64,000 nt of DNA, taken from Verrucomicrobiales bacterium (GTDB taxonomy: Bacteria > Verrucomicrobiota > Verrucomicrobiia > Limisphaerales > J093). The stretch is taken from NCBI GenBank assembly GCA_024233305.1, contig JACKPV010000025.1, forward strand, positions 186,001 to 250,000, written 5' to 3'. The translations under genes and the position numbers were made by a program. A model generated the notes under the pieces. That model was not told the DNA's origin. It saw nothing but the letters and a program-made list of their open reading frames with translations, and did not search any database. This document shows positions 34,235 through 42,708 of the stretch, in pieces. How positions within the stretch are numbered: position 1 is the first letter of the stretch; each line of letters begins with the position of its first letter.

Positions 34235-36604
34235 TCATTCGACCTCGACGAGGATCCGGTCGATCCGGCCCGTGAACTTCGTTTCTCCAGGTCCGTAACC
34301 AATGCCGAGCGCAACCGGTGTTTGGTTGTCCAAGCCGACGTCAGCGGTTTCATCCGCGGAGAACAGGTTGGGCTGCGTGCGCCCGATCCGTCCCTCGGCG
34401 ACCTGCCGCCCGTTGACGGAGAGCTTCGCCCGGCCGCCCTTGCCAACGCCGTCGCCATCGTACGTGAAGTCGAGTCTCACGGTGGCCTTCCCGGGGGGCA
34501 GTGGCGCGGGGCCTTCCACGACGAACCGTTCGAGTCCGAGCCAGTTGTATTCGTAGGCCGGTTTGCCATCCCGCAGGTGCAGGGACCATCCGCCGAAGCG
34601 CCCGCCCTGTACCAGAAGCGCCCCGGAAGCCCCGCCGGCGGGAATCTCGATCTCAGCGGTGATCGACTTCGAACGGTTCTTCACGTTGATGAAAGTGTTC
34701 TCGAGCATGCCCTCCATCCCCTCGTAGAGCGTCAGCGAAGTCCGTCCGCCCATGAGATCGGGCCGGCCCGCCAGCTCGGGATTGGTGCGTTCGATGGTAC
34801 GGTCATCGATGGGCAGGACGTTGTACCGGGCTGCTTCGGTCAGGAACAGCGCCTGCAGCTGGGCCAGCTTCGCCGGGTGAGTGGCGGCCAGGTTGTTGGC
34901 CAGACTGAAGTCTTCCCGCACATGGTAGAGGTCCCATACGTCCTCGGTCAGCGGCTTCTGCATCCCGGTCTGCCAGGGGGCTCGGTGGATGGTGCGCGCC
35001 AGCCAGCCATCACGGTAGATGGCGCGGTTGCCGAACATCTCAAAATACTGCGTGTTGTGCCGCTCCGGCGCCTCTGCTTCGTTGAACGAGTAAAGCAGGC
35101 TGGTCCCTTCGATGGGGGCCTGAGGCGTCCCGTTGACGACCTTCGGTTCCGGTAGTTTGCAGGCTTCGAGGATGGTCGGCGCGATGTCGATCACGTGTCC
35201 GAACTGCGAGCGGATTCCTCCGCCCTGCCGGATGCCCGCGGGCCAGTGGACGACCATTCCGTTGCGGGTGCCGCCGAAGTCAGAAGCGACCTGCTTCGTC
35301 CACTTGAAAGGTGAATCGAAGGCCACCGCCCAGGCGGCGGCCATGTGGGGAAAGGTCTCCTCGCTGCCCCATTTATCGATCAACGGGATCAGATCCTCGA
35401 CCTTCTCCTGCACGCCGTTGAAGTAGGTCATTTCGTTGTACATGCCGACCATTCCGCCCTCGGCACTCGTGCCGTTGTCGCCGGCAATGTAGAAGATCAG
35501 CGTGTTCTCCAGCTCGCCGATGTCGCTGATGGCCTCCACCAAGCGGCCGACCTCCTGGTCCGTGTGGGCCGCAAATCCAGCAAACACCTCCGCCTGGCGG
35601 CGGAACAGCCGCCTCTGATCCTCCGGCAGAGAGTCCCACGCCGCAAGATCCTCCGGGCGCGGCGGCAACTGGGTGTTGGCCGGGATGATCCCCAGCTGCT
35701 TTTGCCGCTCGAAGGTCGCCTGCCGTACCTTGTCCCATCCCGCGTCGAACTTGCCTTTGAACTTCTCGATCCACTCCTTGGGAACATGGTGCGGCGCGTG
35801 GGTGGCGCCCGTGGCGAAATACATGAAGAAGGGCTTGTCCGGGGTCATGGACTGCTGGGCCTTCACCCAGTTGATCGCCTGATCCGTCATGTCCTCGGTG
35901 AAATGGTAGTGCTCCTTCTTGGGCGGGTTGACCTTTTTCACCCCGTCATAGATCAGGGGCGACCACTGGTCGGTCTCGCCCCCAATGAAGCCGTAAAACT
36001 TGTCAAATCCCTGCCGGGTGGGCCAGCGGTCGAAGGGGCCGGAGACACTTGTCTCCCAGGCGGCGGTTTCGTGCCACTTGCCAAAGGCGCCAGTGCTGTA
36101 GCCGTTGAGTCGCAGCATTTCCGCCAGGGGCGCCACACGATTCGGGATGGCGCCGGTGTTTCCCGGGTACGCGGTGGAGGTTTCCATGATCGACCCGGCG
36201 TTGGCCGTGTGATGGTTGCGGCCACACTTGAGGGCGACCCGCGTGGGCGAGCAAAGGGCCGTGGTGTGGAAGTTGTTGTAGCGCAATCCGGACGCCGCGA
36301 GCCGGTCGAAGGCCGGCGTGGGAATCGGTCCACCGAACGTGGAAGGCGCCCCGAAGCCCAGGTCGTCGATCAGGATGATCACCACGTTAGGGGCGCCCGC
36401 GGGCGCGGTCACCTGGAAGCGCCGCGGCGGCTCGGTCCGGCGAACGTCCAGTTCCGTGTAGGCCGGATAGGTCGGCTCCGGGATGGGTAAAATGGTCCGG
36501 TCGAGATCGCTCGCGCCAAGCGGGGCGGCGAAAACAAGCAAGGGAATGGCGAGCAAGGCGGTCCGTTTTGGTTGCATATTCATCATTGTGATTCTCATTT
36601 TCAT
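34235..36604 (-). CDS. Arylsulfatase (formylglycine-dependent sulfatase)
   Basis: A 789-residue secreted enzyme with a signal peptide (RTALLAIPLLVFAAPLGA). The sulfatase core starts at PNVVIILIDDLGFG (metal-binding Asp pair). The CxPxR motif for formylglycine formation is CSPTR with Cys at residue 118, followed by GR two residues after the next Cys. Further catalytic elements are GKWHE, ATHAPHHVPKEW and GDNGTSAEGG. The C-terminal 170 residues are a beta-sandwich (SITAEIEIPAGGASGALLVQ) seen in this arylsulfatase subgroup. The gene appears intact, though the genes on both sides in the same direction are broken. It needs a formylglycine-generating enzyme, not present here. Its ATG overlaps the stop of the gene before it. 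Confidence 0.9.
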   Translation of the reverse strand: MKMRITMMNMQPKRTALLAIPLLVFAAPLGASDLDRTILPIPEPTYPAYTELDVRRTEPPRRFQVTAPAGAPNVVIILIDDLGFGAPSTFGGPIPTPAFDRLAASGLRYNNFHTTALCSPTRVALKCGRNHHTANAGSIMETSTAYPGNTGAIPNRVAPLAEMLRLNGYSTGAFGKWHETAAWETSVSGPFDRWPTRQGFDKFYGFIGGETDQWSPLIYDGVKKVNPPKKEHYHFTEDMTDQAINWVKAQQSMTPDKPFFMYFATGATHAPHHVPKEWIEKFKGKFDAGWDKVRQATFERQKQLGIIPANTQLPPRPEDLAAWDSLPEDQRRLFRRQAEVFAGFAAHTDQEVGRLVEAISDIGELENTLIFYIAGDNGTSAEGGMVGMYNEMTYFNGVQEKVEDLIPLIDKWGSEETFPHMAAAWAVAFDSPFKWTKQVASDFGGTRNGMVVHWPAGIRQGGGIRSQFGHVIDIAPTILEACKLPEPKVVNGTPQAPIEGTSLLYSFNEAEAPERHNTQYFEMFGNRAIYRDGWLARTIHRAPWQTGMQKPLTEDVWDLYHVREDFSLANNLAATHPAKLAQLQALFLTEAARYNVLPIDDRTIERTNPELAGRPDLMGGRTSLTLYEGMEGMLENTFINVKNRSKSITAEIEIPAGGASGALLVQGGRFGGWSLHLRDGKPAYEYNWLGLERFVVEGPAPLPPGKATVRLDFTYDGDGVGKGGRAKLSVNGRQVAEGRIGRTQPNLFSADETADVGLDNQTPVALGIGYGPGETKFTGRIDRILVEVE

Positions 36605-36996
36605 GGCTCCTTGTCACGCGCTACTTGATCGGCGCCCTGGATTGACTCCCGCTGGATGACCTCGTTGATCTCGTCGTAAATGCCGAAGTCCATCCGGTGA
36701 ACCGTGTTGTGGTACTTGCCGGAGACGTTGATGAAGTTCATCGCCGGTTTCCCGGATGCCTCCGACAACGAATAAAGCCGGAATGCCCGCTTCGTCGCGT
36801 CGACCGCCGGGCCGGTCGAGCCACCCACCTGAAAGCCTCTCCAGACGACCCAATGACCCCGGGTCACAGTGCGTCTCACGTACCCGTCGGGCGTGGCCAC
36901 GCCGTCGGGAACCGGCGTGGTCATTTTCATTTTGGGCGGCGCGGCGCAAAGCCCGACGGCCGCCGTGAGTGAAAGAAGCGTAGTGTTGGTCTTCAC
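36601..36996 (-). pseudogene. DUF1254-type gene fragment with internal and 3' deletions
   Basis: The frame encodes a signal peptide (NTTLLSLTAAVGLCAA) fused almost directly to a middle piece of the DUF1254/DUF1214 family: PDGYVRRTVTRGHWVVWRGF and NFINVSGKYHNTVHRMDFGI, then YDEINEVIQRE. In full proteins about 150-200 residues stand between signal and this piece, and a DUF1214 C-terminal domain follows; both are missing in the 131 residues here. The ending overlaps the arylsulfatase start by four bases (ATGA), so translation may still help drive the sulfatase. Confidence 0.55.
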
Positions 36997-37026
36997 GGTC
37001 AGGATACTCGAAGGTTGCTGGGGCGC

Positions 37027-37557
37027 TCACTTCACCAGCTCGATCTCGCCCGGCCGCCAGGTCTTTTCGATCCAGGGCTCCAGTGGAGCGTAAACGCGGA
37101 AGGCGACGAACCAGCCCTTGCCCGGAACGGTCTCGAGCCAGTTGCGCTCGTATCCCCCGGGCGCACTCGGGCCGAAGTAGATGTCATAAGAGCCGTCGGC
37201 GTGTCTTTCCATGCCCGGCCGATCGATTGAGGAGCGCCCGACCCGGTTCGCACCCTCAACGAAACCCCTGGTTTGCATGCTGTAAACGATGACCGACCAG
37301 AAGTCTTTGGCGGGCGTGTCGGCGAGGACCGTCAGTTTGCAGGTGTCGGCTCCGTTCATCTACTTGCCGTCCTTCGTGTGCAGGCCGGTGAGGTAGAACG
37401 TGCCACCGCCAAGCGACTTCGGCAGGTAGGTGATCCAGAAGCGGGCGCCCCCGGCCCGCTCGTCGAGCAGGGCGATCAGGGTCTTGTTGATCATGGGCTG
37501 GTATGGGCTCAGGTTTGGCTCGATGCGAGTCGGCGGACCAACGCCACAGGCGCACAC
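37027..37557 (-). pseudogene. DUF1214 C-terminal fragment with in-frame TAG
   Basis: Downstream of codon 37362-37360 (TAG) the frame reads a good DUF1214 end: CKLTVLADTPAKDFWSVIVY, RHADGSYDIYFGPSAPGGYE, NWLETVPGKGWFVAFRVYAP and EKTWRPGEIELVK. Upstream of the TAG, in the same frame, FWITYLPKSLGGGTFYLTGL continues the family pattern, so a single nonsense codon splits it. The 5' two thirds of the gene (DUF1254 part) are gone. The gene order is odd: this C-terminal piece precedes a separate N-terminal/middle piece at 36601-36996, so either two tandem paralogues each lost part or the gene was rearranged. Confidence 0.6.
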
Positions 37558-37626
37558 CGGCGACCTCAGTTCCAGCTGGGAACTGGTTGGCGCGGCGGAG
37601 TCCGGGCATCGGGGCGCAATCGTTCA

Positions 37627-37920
37627 TCAGGGATAATCGTGCGGGGTTGTTTCGCAGGCGGCGGTGGATTCGACGGAGAGAATGCGCAACTGGAGTTCGT
37701 AAAGGCTGTTCAACACGCCGAACAAGGCTGCCTGATCCCGGACGCGGCCCGCGAGGATCGTCAACGGCTTCCGATGGAGGCGCGGTCGTACGCTAATCTG
37801 CATGCCGGCCAGGCGATCCGACCATTGCTCGCTCAACGAGCCTTCCACGGTGATGCGGTAATCCCCGCCCCCGCTTTCCCGCCCGATGCTTCCGGTTGTC
37901 AACTGTGCTTCCATCGCCAT
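37627..37920 (-). CDS. Small conserved hypothetical protein
   Basis: A 97-residue protein (ATG 37920 or 37914) with a compact alternating pattern: YRITVEGSLSEQWSDRLAGM, ISVRPRLHRKPLTILAGRVR and DQAALFGVLNSLYELQLRIL ending LSVE. Short proteins of this kind (ITVEG...L.W..WF.G, DQAALHGLL..L.DLG..LLSVE) are widespread and are often found near MalT-like LuxR regulators; their function is unknown. It lies 169 bp downstream of the regulator's stop and upstream of the broken DUF1254 genes, so it probably belongs to the regulated operon. Confidence 0.65.
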   Translation of the reverse strand: MAMEAQLTTGSIGRESGGGDYRITVEGSLSEQWSDRLAGMQISVRPRLHRKPLTILAGRVRDQAALFGVLNSLYELQLRILSVESTAACETTPHDYP

Positions 37921-38089
37921 GCTCGATTGCTGGAGTGCCGCGCTCTTCCGACCATCACACCATGGCCCACGCCCTCGTCTGGCGCATCCCTCGAAACGAG
38001 TGATATGCGAGGGAGGTCTCGGGTGAGGCAGGCCGGCGGGAGGGAAATCGGAAGAAACGGAACCGAAGGTTCCGGACGCTGCGTACGGG

Positions 38090-40891
38090 TCATGGCCGGC
38101 GTGGCGTGGGCCGAGTCGGCGAGGGAAGCAGCCCCAGCTCCGCCGCCTTCACGACGGCCTGCCGGCGGTTTCGCACATCCAGCTTCTGGAAAACGTGCTT
38201 GAGATGAGTCTTCACGGTCCAAATGGAAACGGACAACGCGTCGGCGATCTCCTTGTCGTAGAGCCGTTGGGCGAGCAGTTCCAATGTATCCTGTTCGCGC
38301 GGGGTCAGCGCTTCGATGGCTGCTTGCCCAAACCCGGGAGCCGGCCTTTCCTCGCCGGAGTCTGCTTTGCCGGCTTCCTGGAGTGCCGACCGGATGCGGT
38401 CGATCTCGCTTTGGCGTTTGCCTTGGGCACGGAGGCGATCGAGCAGGTCGGCCATCGGCCGACCGGGTTCGCAGAATGGCCGGACCCAGCCCGACGCCCC
38501 GGCGAACGCGAGCGCTTCATCGAGGATTGCGAGGGCAACTGACTCAGCGCCCCTCGCTTGGTGAACCAGCGCCTGCAGCACCCGGATCTCGAGGGTCTGT
38601 CCGTCGTAGTGGAGCCGGGTGGTTTCCTGGCGGGCCGTCGCGAGCTTGATCTCCGCTTCCCTGAGGGCGTCCTTTGCTCCGGAGGCAATCAGCACGCGGC
38701 ACTCGGTGAGGCAGGGCTGTTCGAGAAAGAAGACCATGGAGGGGACGTCCATTTGGCCGATGAAGGAACGCTGCCAGTCGAGTGCCGTGGACAGATCGCC
38801 ACGCGCCAGGGCCGCGCGGGCCCGGGCGGAGTCGGCCACTTCGATCATCCTCGGGTCCTTGGTCCAGCGCGCAAACGCCACCGCTTCGTCGAGTGCGCCA
38901 TCGGCCTGGTCGCTGTCTCCTTCGAACTCATGCGCCAGCGCGAGTGCCGCGAGCGCATCGAGAGCGGAGCGAGTGTGCGCGGTATACCGTCGTTCAACCA
39001 CGCGACGGAAGAGGCGACGCGCTTCCGGGAGGTCCCGAGCCTGGAACGCCGCAATTCCCTCGAGACAACTGCCCCAGGCCTGGATGAACGCCTTCCCTGT
39101 GCGCTCGCCATCGTGGTTCAATTCGCGGGCATCCTGCTTGGCCCGGGGAAGGTCGCCGGCCAGCAACCGGAGCGCGGCCCGACCGAAAATCACGCGTTCC
39201 CAGACGATGCCGGTGCGCAGCGGTCGCTGTTCGATCCAGCGGGTGAGTTGCTGCACGGCACGCTCGTGGCGGCCCAGGATCTGACCGGTCAGCCCGACCT
39301 GCAGTTCCACGTGCGACCGCACCATGCCCCCGGCGTTCTCCGGCAGGAGTGCAAGGGCCTGGTCGACGAACGTCTGACTGCGTTCCCCGTCGCCCTGCCA
39401 GAACGAGAGGTAGCTCAGAAAGAAGTTCAGTTCGCCCAGGAGATGCGGGGCGACGGGTTGGCCCGCGCAAAGCGCCTCGGCGTGCTCCACGATGCGGGGC
39501 AGTTCGGCCAGTCGAAAGTGCTGTTGGGCGATCCAGGCCTCGGCGAGGAGGATTTCGAAGCGCCCCCGCTTGACGTGAGGTGGCAGCTTGGCCAGCCAAC
39601 GTTCCAGGGCCGGCCAGCGATCTCCCTCAAGTGCCGGCAGCCGTTGCGCCTCGACGATCCGCACGGCGGCCTGCGGATTCCCGGCGGTCAGGGCGTGATC
39701 GACGGCTTCGTCAACCAGACCGTTGGCGGCAAACCACTCGCTGGCGAGGGCATGGAGCCGGGCGGTCTCGTCGGCGCCCAAACGGTGGCTCAACTGTTGT
39801 TGGAGCAGGTGCTGGAACAGGTGATGAAAGCGGAACCATCGGCCCTGGGTGTCGAGGGGGATGACGAAGAGGTTCTTGCGCCGGATGGTCTCCAGAAACT
39901 CGCTGCCACCGAGTCCTGTCCGCCCGCAAACCGCTCCTATCAGCGCGGCGCAAAAGCGGTCCAACACCGAAATCCGCAGGAGCCACTCACGAACATCCTC
40001 CGGCTGCCGCTGGAGCACCTGCTCGAACAGATAATCGTGGATGTTGGCGTGGCCGCTCCAAGAATCCCGCAGGAATGCCCCGGCATCGGCCCGGTCGCGC
40101 AAGACCAGGCACAGGAGACGCACGCCAGCAATCCAGCCCTCCATCCGCCCGTCCACTTCGTCGAGGGAATCACTCTCCAACTCCACCGCCGCCGCGGCCT
40201 TGAGCACGGCCCGGGTCTCCGGTACGGAGAAACGCAACTGATCCTGCCGGAGCTCGAGCAGGCCGCCCGAGGCGCGCAGGGATGCCAGTCCCAACGGTGG
40301 ATCATGCCGCGTCACAATCACGAGATGGAGCGGGACGGGCGGGTAGCGGAGCAGTTCGTTCAGCAGAACCTGCACGGCATCTCCGTGGATGTGATAGTAG
40401 TCGTCCAACACCAGCACGAACGGTCTTCCCACGGCCTCGAGATCATTGCCGAGGCTCTCCACGATTACCGGCAACGGGGGCAGGTCCAACGCCTCGATCA
40501 TCCGCGCCGTTCCTGGGCAGGCACGGGGAAAGAGCTTTCGAACCGCAGCCACGACATAGCGCAGGAAGTCGCGCAGATCGCTTTCCGCCTCGCCCAGGGA
40601 CAGCCAGGTCGAGGGTGCGCCGCACGTCGGCAACCATTGCGCCACCAGCGTGCTCTTGCCATAACCCGCCGGGGCGGAAACCAATGTCAGCGGTCGTCTC
40701 GGGTTCTCGTTCAGGAGGTGAAGGAGCCGCGGACGATCGAGGAGATGCGCGCCCGGCGGAGGCGCATGGAGTTTCGTCTGCAATACGGCCGCAACCGGAA
40801 GCGCCGCGCGTCGGCCGCCGACCCGAGAGGCGGTGCGTTGCCGGCGGCGCGGCTTCTGGCGCGTGATTGTTCGGGCTCCGCCCATGATCAC
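38090..40891 (-). CDS. MalT-like LuxR-family ATP-dependent transcriptional regulator
   Basis: A 933-residue regulator. The N-terminal STAND ATPase has Walker A SAPAGYGKST (residues 72-81), Walker B FVLVLDDYY and the sensor motif LHLVIVTRHDPPL. The middle 500 residues are helical TPR-like repeats (FVDQALALLPENAG, ARRLFRRVVERRYTAHTRSA). The last 65 residues are a LuxR helix-turn-helix: EALTPREQDTLELLAQRLYD, KEIADALSVSIWTVKTHLKH, VFQKLDVRNRRQAV. Members bind an inducer and ATP, oligomerise and activate transcription; MalT itself senses maltotriose. Position and orientation suggest control of the small gene, the DUF1254 fragments and the arylsulfatase downstream. The inducer is unknown. Confidence 0.9.
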   Translation of the reverse strand: MIMGGARTITRQKPRRRQRTASRVGGRRAALPVAAVLQTKLHAPPPGAHLLDRPRLLHLLNENPRRPLTLVSAPAGYGKSTLVAQWLPTCGAPSTWLSLGEAESDLRDFLRYVVAAVRKLFPRACPGTARMIEALDLPPLPVIVESLGNDLEAVGRPFVLVLDDYYHIHGDAVQVLLNELLRYPPVPLHLVIVTRHDPPLGLASLRASGGLLELRQDQLRFSVPETRAVLKAAAAVELESDSLDEVDGRMEGWIAGVRLLCLVLRDRADAGAFLRDSWSGHANIHDYLFEQVLQRQPEDVREWLLRISVLDRFCAALIGAVCGRTGLGGSEFLETIRRKNLFVIPLDTQGRWFRFHHLFQHLLQQQLSHRLGADETARLHALASEWFAANGLVDEAVDHALTAGNPQAAVRIVEAQRLPALEGDRWPALERWLAKLPPHVKRGRFEILLAEAWIAQQHFRLAELPRIVEHAEALCAGQPVAPHLLGELNFFLSYLSFWQGDGERSQTFVDQALALLPENAGGMVRSHVELQVGLTGQILGRHERAVQQLTRWIEQRPLRTGIVWERVIFGRAALRLLAGDLPRAKQDARELNHDGERTGKAFIQAWGSCLEGIAAFQARDLPEARRLFRRVVERRYTAHTRSALDALAALALAHEFEGDSDQADGALDEAVAFARWTKDPRMIEVADSARARAALARGDLSTALDWQRSFIGQMDVPSMVFFLEQPCLTECRVLIASGAKDALREAEIKLATARQETTRLHYDGQTLEIRVLQALVHQARGAESVALAILDEALAFAGASGWVRPFCEPGRPMADLLDRLRAQGKRQSEIDRIRSALQEAGKADSGEERPAPGFGQAAIEALTPREQDTLELLAQRLYDKEIADALSVSIWTVKTHLKHVFQKLDVRNRRQAVVKAAELGLLPSPTRPTPRRP

Positions 40892-41075
40892 CCGTGAGTG
40901 AGCCTGCGCCGCCGCCCGGTGGGTGGCAGGGGGCTCTTCAGTGTAAGACCCGCTGACAAAGGTTGCAGGAAACGCTACTGCGTCGGCTGCGGGTCCATTG
41001 AATCCCAGGCCGGCGGACTCGTCGAGCCTTCAGCCAGGCCGCAGCGGCGCCGTTCACCGCCGGGGCGGGGAAGCG

Positions 41076-41903
41076 TCAACCACGGGTAACGGTGACGCCT
41101 GGTCGCAGGTCTCCGGCGGGTAGGAGCCCGCGCCAAGGACACCCGTCGCAGCGGGGCGCGCGCGGGCGGCAGAAGTCTTTGCCAATCATCACCCATTGGG
41201 CGTGGGCATCGCGCAACAGGTCCAGGCGGTCCGCTGTTTCCACACGGCTGAAGGCCCGCGCGCAGAGGCGTTGCAGGTCGCCGTAGGGAATGTCGGGTGC
41301 GCACCAGGCGTGGCGGGCGCAGGCCCTGCGGGTGTAGGCGTCGACCACGAAGACCTCGTGCTCGCCGGCATAGAGCAGGATGCTGTCGGCGGTTTCCTCG
41401 CCGATGCCCGGGATCGCGAGGAGACGTTCCCGAACGGCGGGGGTTGCGCCCGCCAGCATCCGGTCGACGGCGCCGTCGAATTGCTGAACCAGCACGGTGA
41501 GAAACGCGCGGAGGCGCCGGGCCTTGACGTTGTAGTAGCCCGAGGGGCGGATGAGCTGCGCCAGTCGTTCGACGGGCAGGGCAAAGAGCGTGTGGGCGTC
41601 GAGCGCACCGGCTGCCTTGAGTTGTCCGATGGCGCGCTCGACGTTCCTCCAGCTGGTATTCTGGGTGAGAATGGCCCCGACGCAAATCTCGAATGGCGTC
41701 TCCCCGGGCCACCATCCCAGATGTCCGAAATGGTGGCGCGACAACCGGTAGGCTGCGAGCAGCGCGGGTTCCGGACTCGAACCGGACGGGCCGGGTTCGC
41801 CCGGTCCGTCGGAAGATGTCGGGGTTTCGTTCCCTGACGGTCGCAAGCCGGGGGGTGTCGCCCCGGGGCGGGGGCTTTCGTCGGGTCCAAACCGCTTTCG
41901 CAT
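41076..41903 (-). CDS. HhH-GPD DNA glycosylase (endonuclease III family, MagIII-like)
   Basis: A 275-residue protein: a 45-residue Pro/Gly-rich N-terminal extension, then an endonuclease III fold. Motifs are ICVGAILTQNTSWRNVERAI, the helix-hairpin-helix LLAIPGIGEETADSILLYAG and the catalytic Asp in VFVVDAYTRR. The lysine that gives EndoIII its lyase activity (GxGxKTA) is Glu here (GIGEETA), so a monofunctional glycosylase, as in 3-methyladenine glycosylase III, is likely. At the C-terminus CRPRAPRCDGCPW keeps three of the four cluster Cys; the fourth is missing, so an intact [4Fe-4S] cluster is doubtful. It would act in base-excision repair. It follows the next gene by 10 bp. Confidence 0.8.
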   Translation of the reverse strand: MRKRFGPDESPRPGATPPGLRPSGNETPTSSDGPGEPGPSGSSPEPALLAAYRLSRHHFGHLGWWPGETPFEICVGAILTQNTSWRNVERAIGQLKAAGALDAHTLFALPVERLAQLIRPSGYYNVKARRLRAFLTVLVQQFDGAVDRMLAGATPAVRERLLAIPGIGEETADSILLYAGEHEVFVVDAYTRRACARHAWCAPDIPYGDLQRLCARAFSRVETADRLDLLRDAHAQWVMIGKDFCRPRAPRCDGCPWRGLLPAGDLRPGVTVTRG

Positions 41904-41913
41904 GCTCGCCGGA

Positions 41914-42657
41914 TTAGAGGAAGGGAACCAGCCCCTCCACCGTGCCCCGGGTGGCGAGCAGGTATACCCGGTCCTTGTCGCTCCAGCTCGCGGTGGCCCA
42001 GCCGTCGCCCTGGGTTGGAACGGGATGGCTGCCGGCAGGCGCCCCCACGAGCCCGGCCCGCCGCGTGACGAAGAGCCAGGCCTCCTGTCCCGCGCCGAGA
42101 AAGGCCACGAGACCGACCGGGCGCCGGCGCCACTCGATGGTTCCGCAGCCGGTCGCCTGGCAACGGCGCAATCCCTCGGTCAAGCGGGCTGGAACCGGCG
42201 CGTTTCGTTGGGCGAGCGCTTCCTGCAAGCGCACCAAGTCCGTCTCGAGGACCTCGAGTTCAGGGGGCTTGTCACGGGTCAACCCCAGCAGCGCGTCCCG
42301 GTAGTCCGCAAAGTCCGCCGGCGGCTCGGGGCGCCGCCATTGGCGGGCGACCAGGGCGACCAATCCCAGGCTGGCGAGCAGGGCCAGGAGGGACACCGCC
42401 TTGCGGCGCGGCACGGGGCGTGACCGGGGAGGGGAATCCGGTGCTTCGTCCTCGTCGTCGTCGTTGCGCAGGACCGGTTCCCCGGGCAGGGGGGTGAACA
42501 CGTCGTCCGCTACGCTGCCCTGGCGTTGCCGCCACCAACGGGCCAGTTCGGGGTCGTCCTTCGCTCGCTGGAGGGCCTCGGCCACGAGCGGGTCCTCGGC
42601 GGGAAGGCGGCCCGAGCGAAAGGCCTCGAGCTGTTGGCGGATTTCCTGATCGGTCAT
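41914..42657 (-). CDS. Single-pass membrane protein, anti-sigma-like layout
   Basis: A 247-residue protein with a cytoplasmic helical N-terminus (MTDQEIRQQLEAFRSGRLPA), an acidic linker (RNDDDEDEAPDSPP), a basic stop and one membrane helix at residues 86-104 (AVSLLALLASLGLVALVAR), then a 140-residue outside domain ending TRGTVEGLVPFL. The arrangement recalls anti-sigma or zinc-less membrane regulators, and the outside domain resembles the anti-sigma-K type loosely (ATASWSDKDRVYLLATR). No sigma factor gene is adjacent, so this stays a layout argument. The following glycosylase gene starts 10 bp later. Confidence 0.55.
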   Translation of the reverse strand: MTDQEIRQQLEAFRSGRLPAEDPLVAEALQRAKDDPELARWWRQRQGSVADDVFTPLPGEPVLRNDDDEDEAPDSPPRSRPVPRRKAVSLLALLASLGLVALVARQWRRPEPPADFADYRDALLGLTRDKPPELEVLETDLVRLQEALAQRNAPVPARLTEGLRRCQATGCGTIEWRRRPVGLVAFLGAGQEAWLFVTRRAGLVGAPAGSHPVPTQGDGWATASWSDKDRVYLLATRGTVEGLVPFL

Positions 42658-42708
42658 GGGGTGCGGGGTGACGGGGGCGGATCGCGCGGGGTTGTTCGCC
42701 GGGCCGAT

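Noticed and set aside
37360..37362. TAG in the DUF1214 fragment as a recoded codon
   Set aside because: The gene also lacks its 5' two thirds and no recoding signal is evident, so a nonsense mutation in a decaying gene is simpler.
41914..42657. Calling this protein an anti-sigma factor
   Set aside because: The layout fits but there is no adjacent sigma factor and no zinc-binding motif, so only a description is given.
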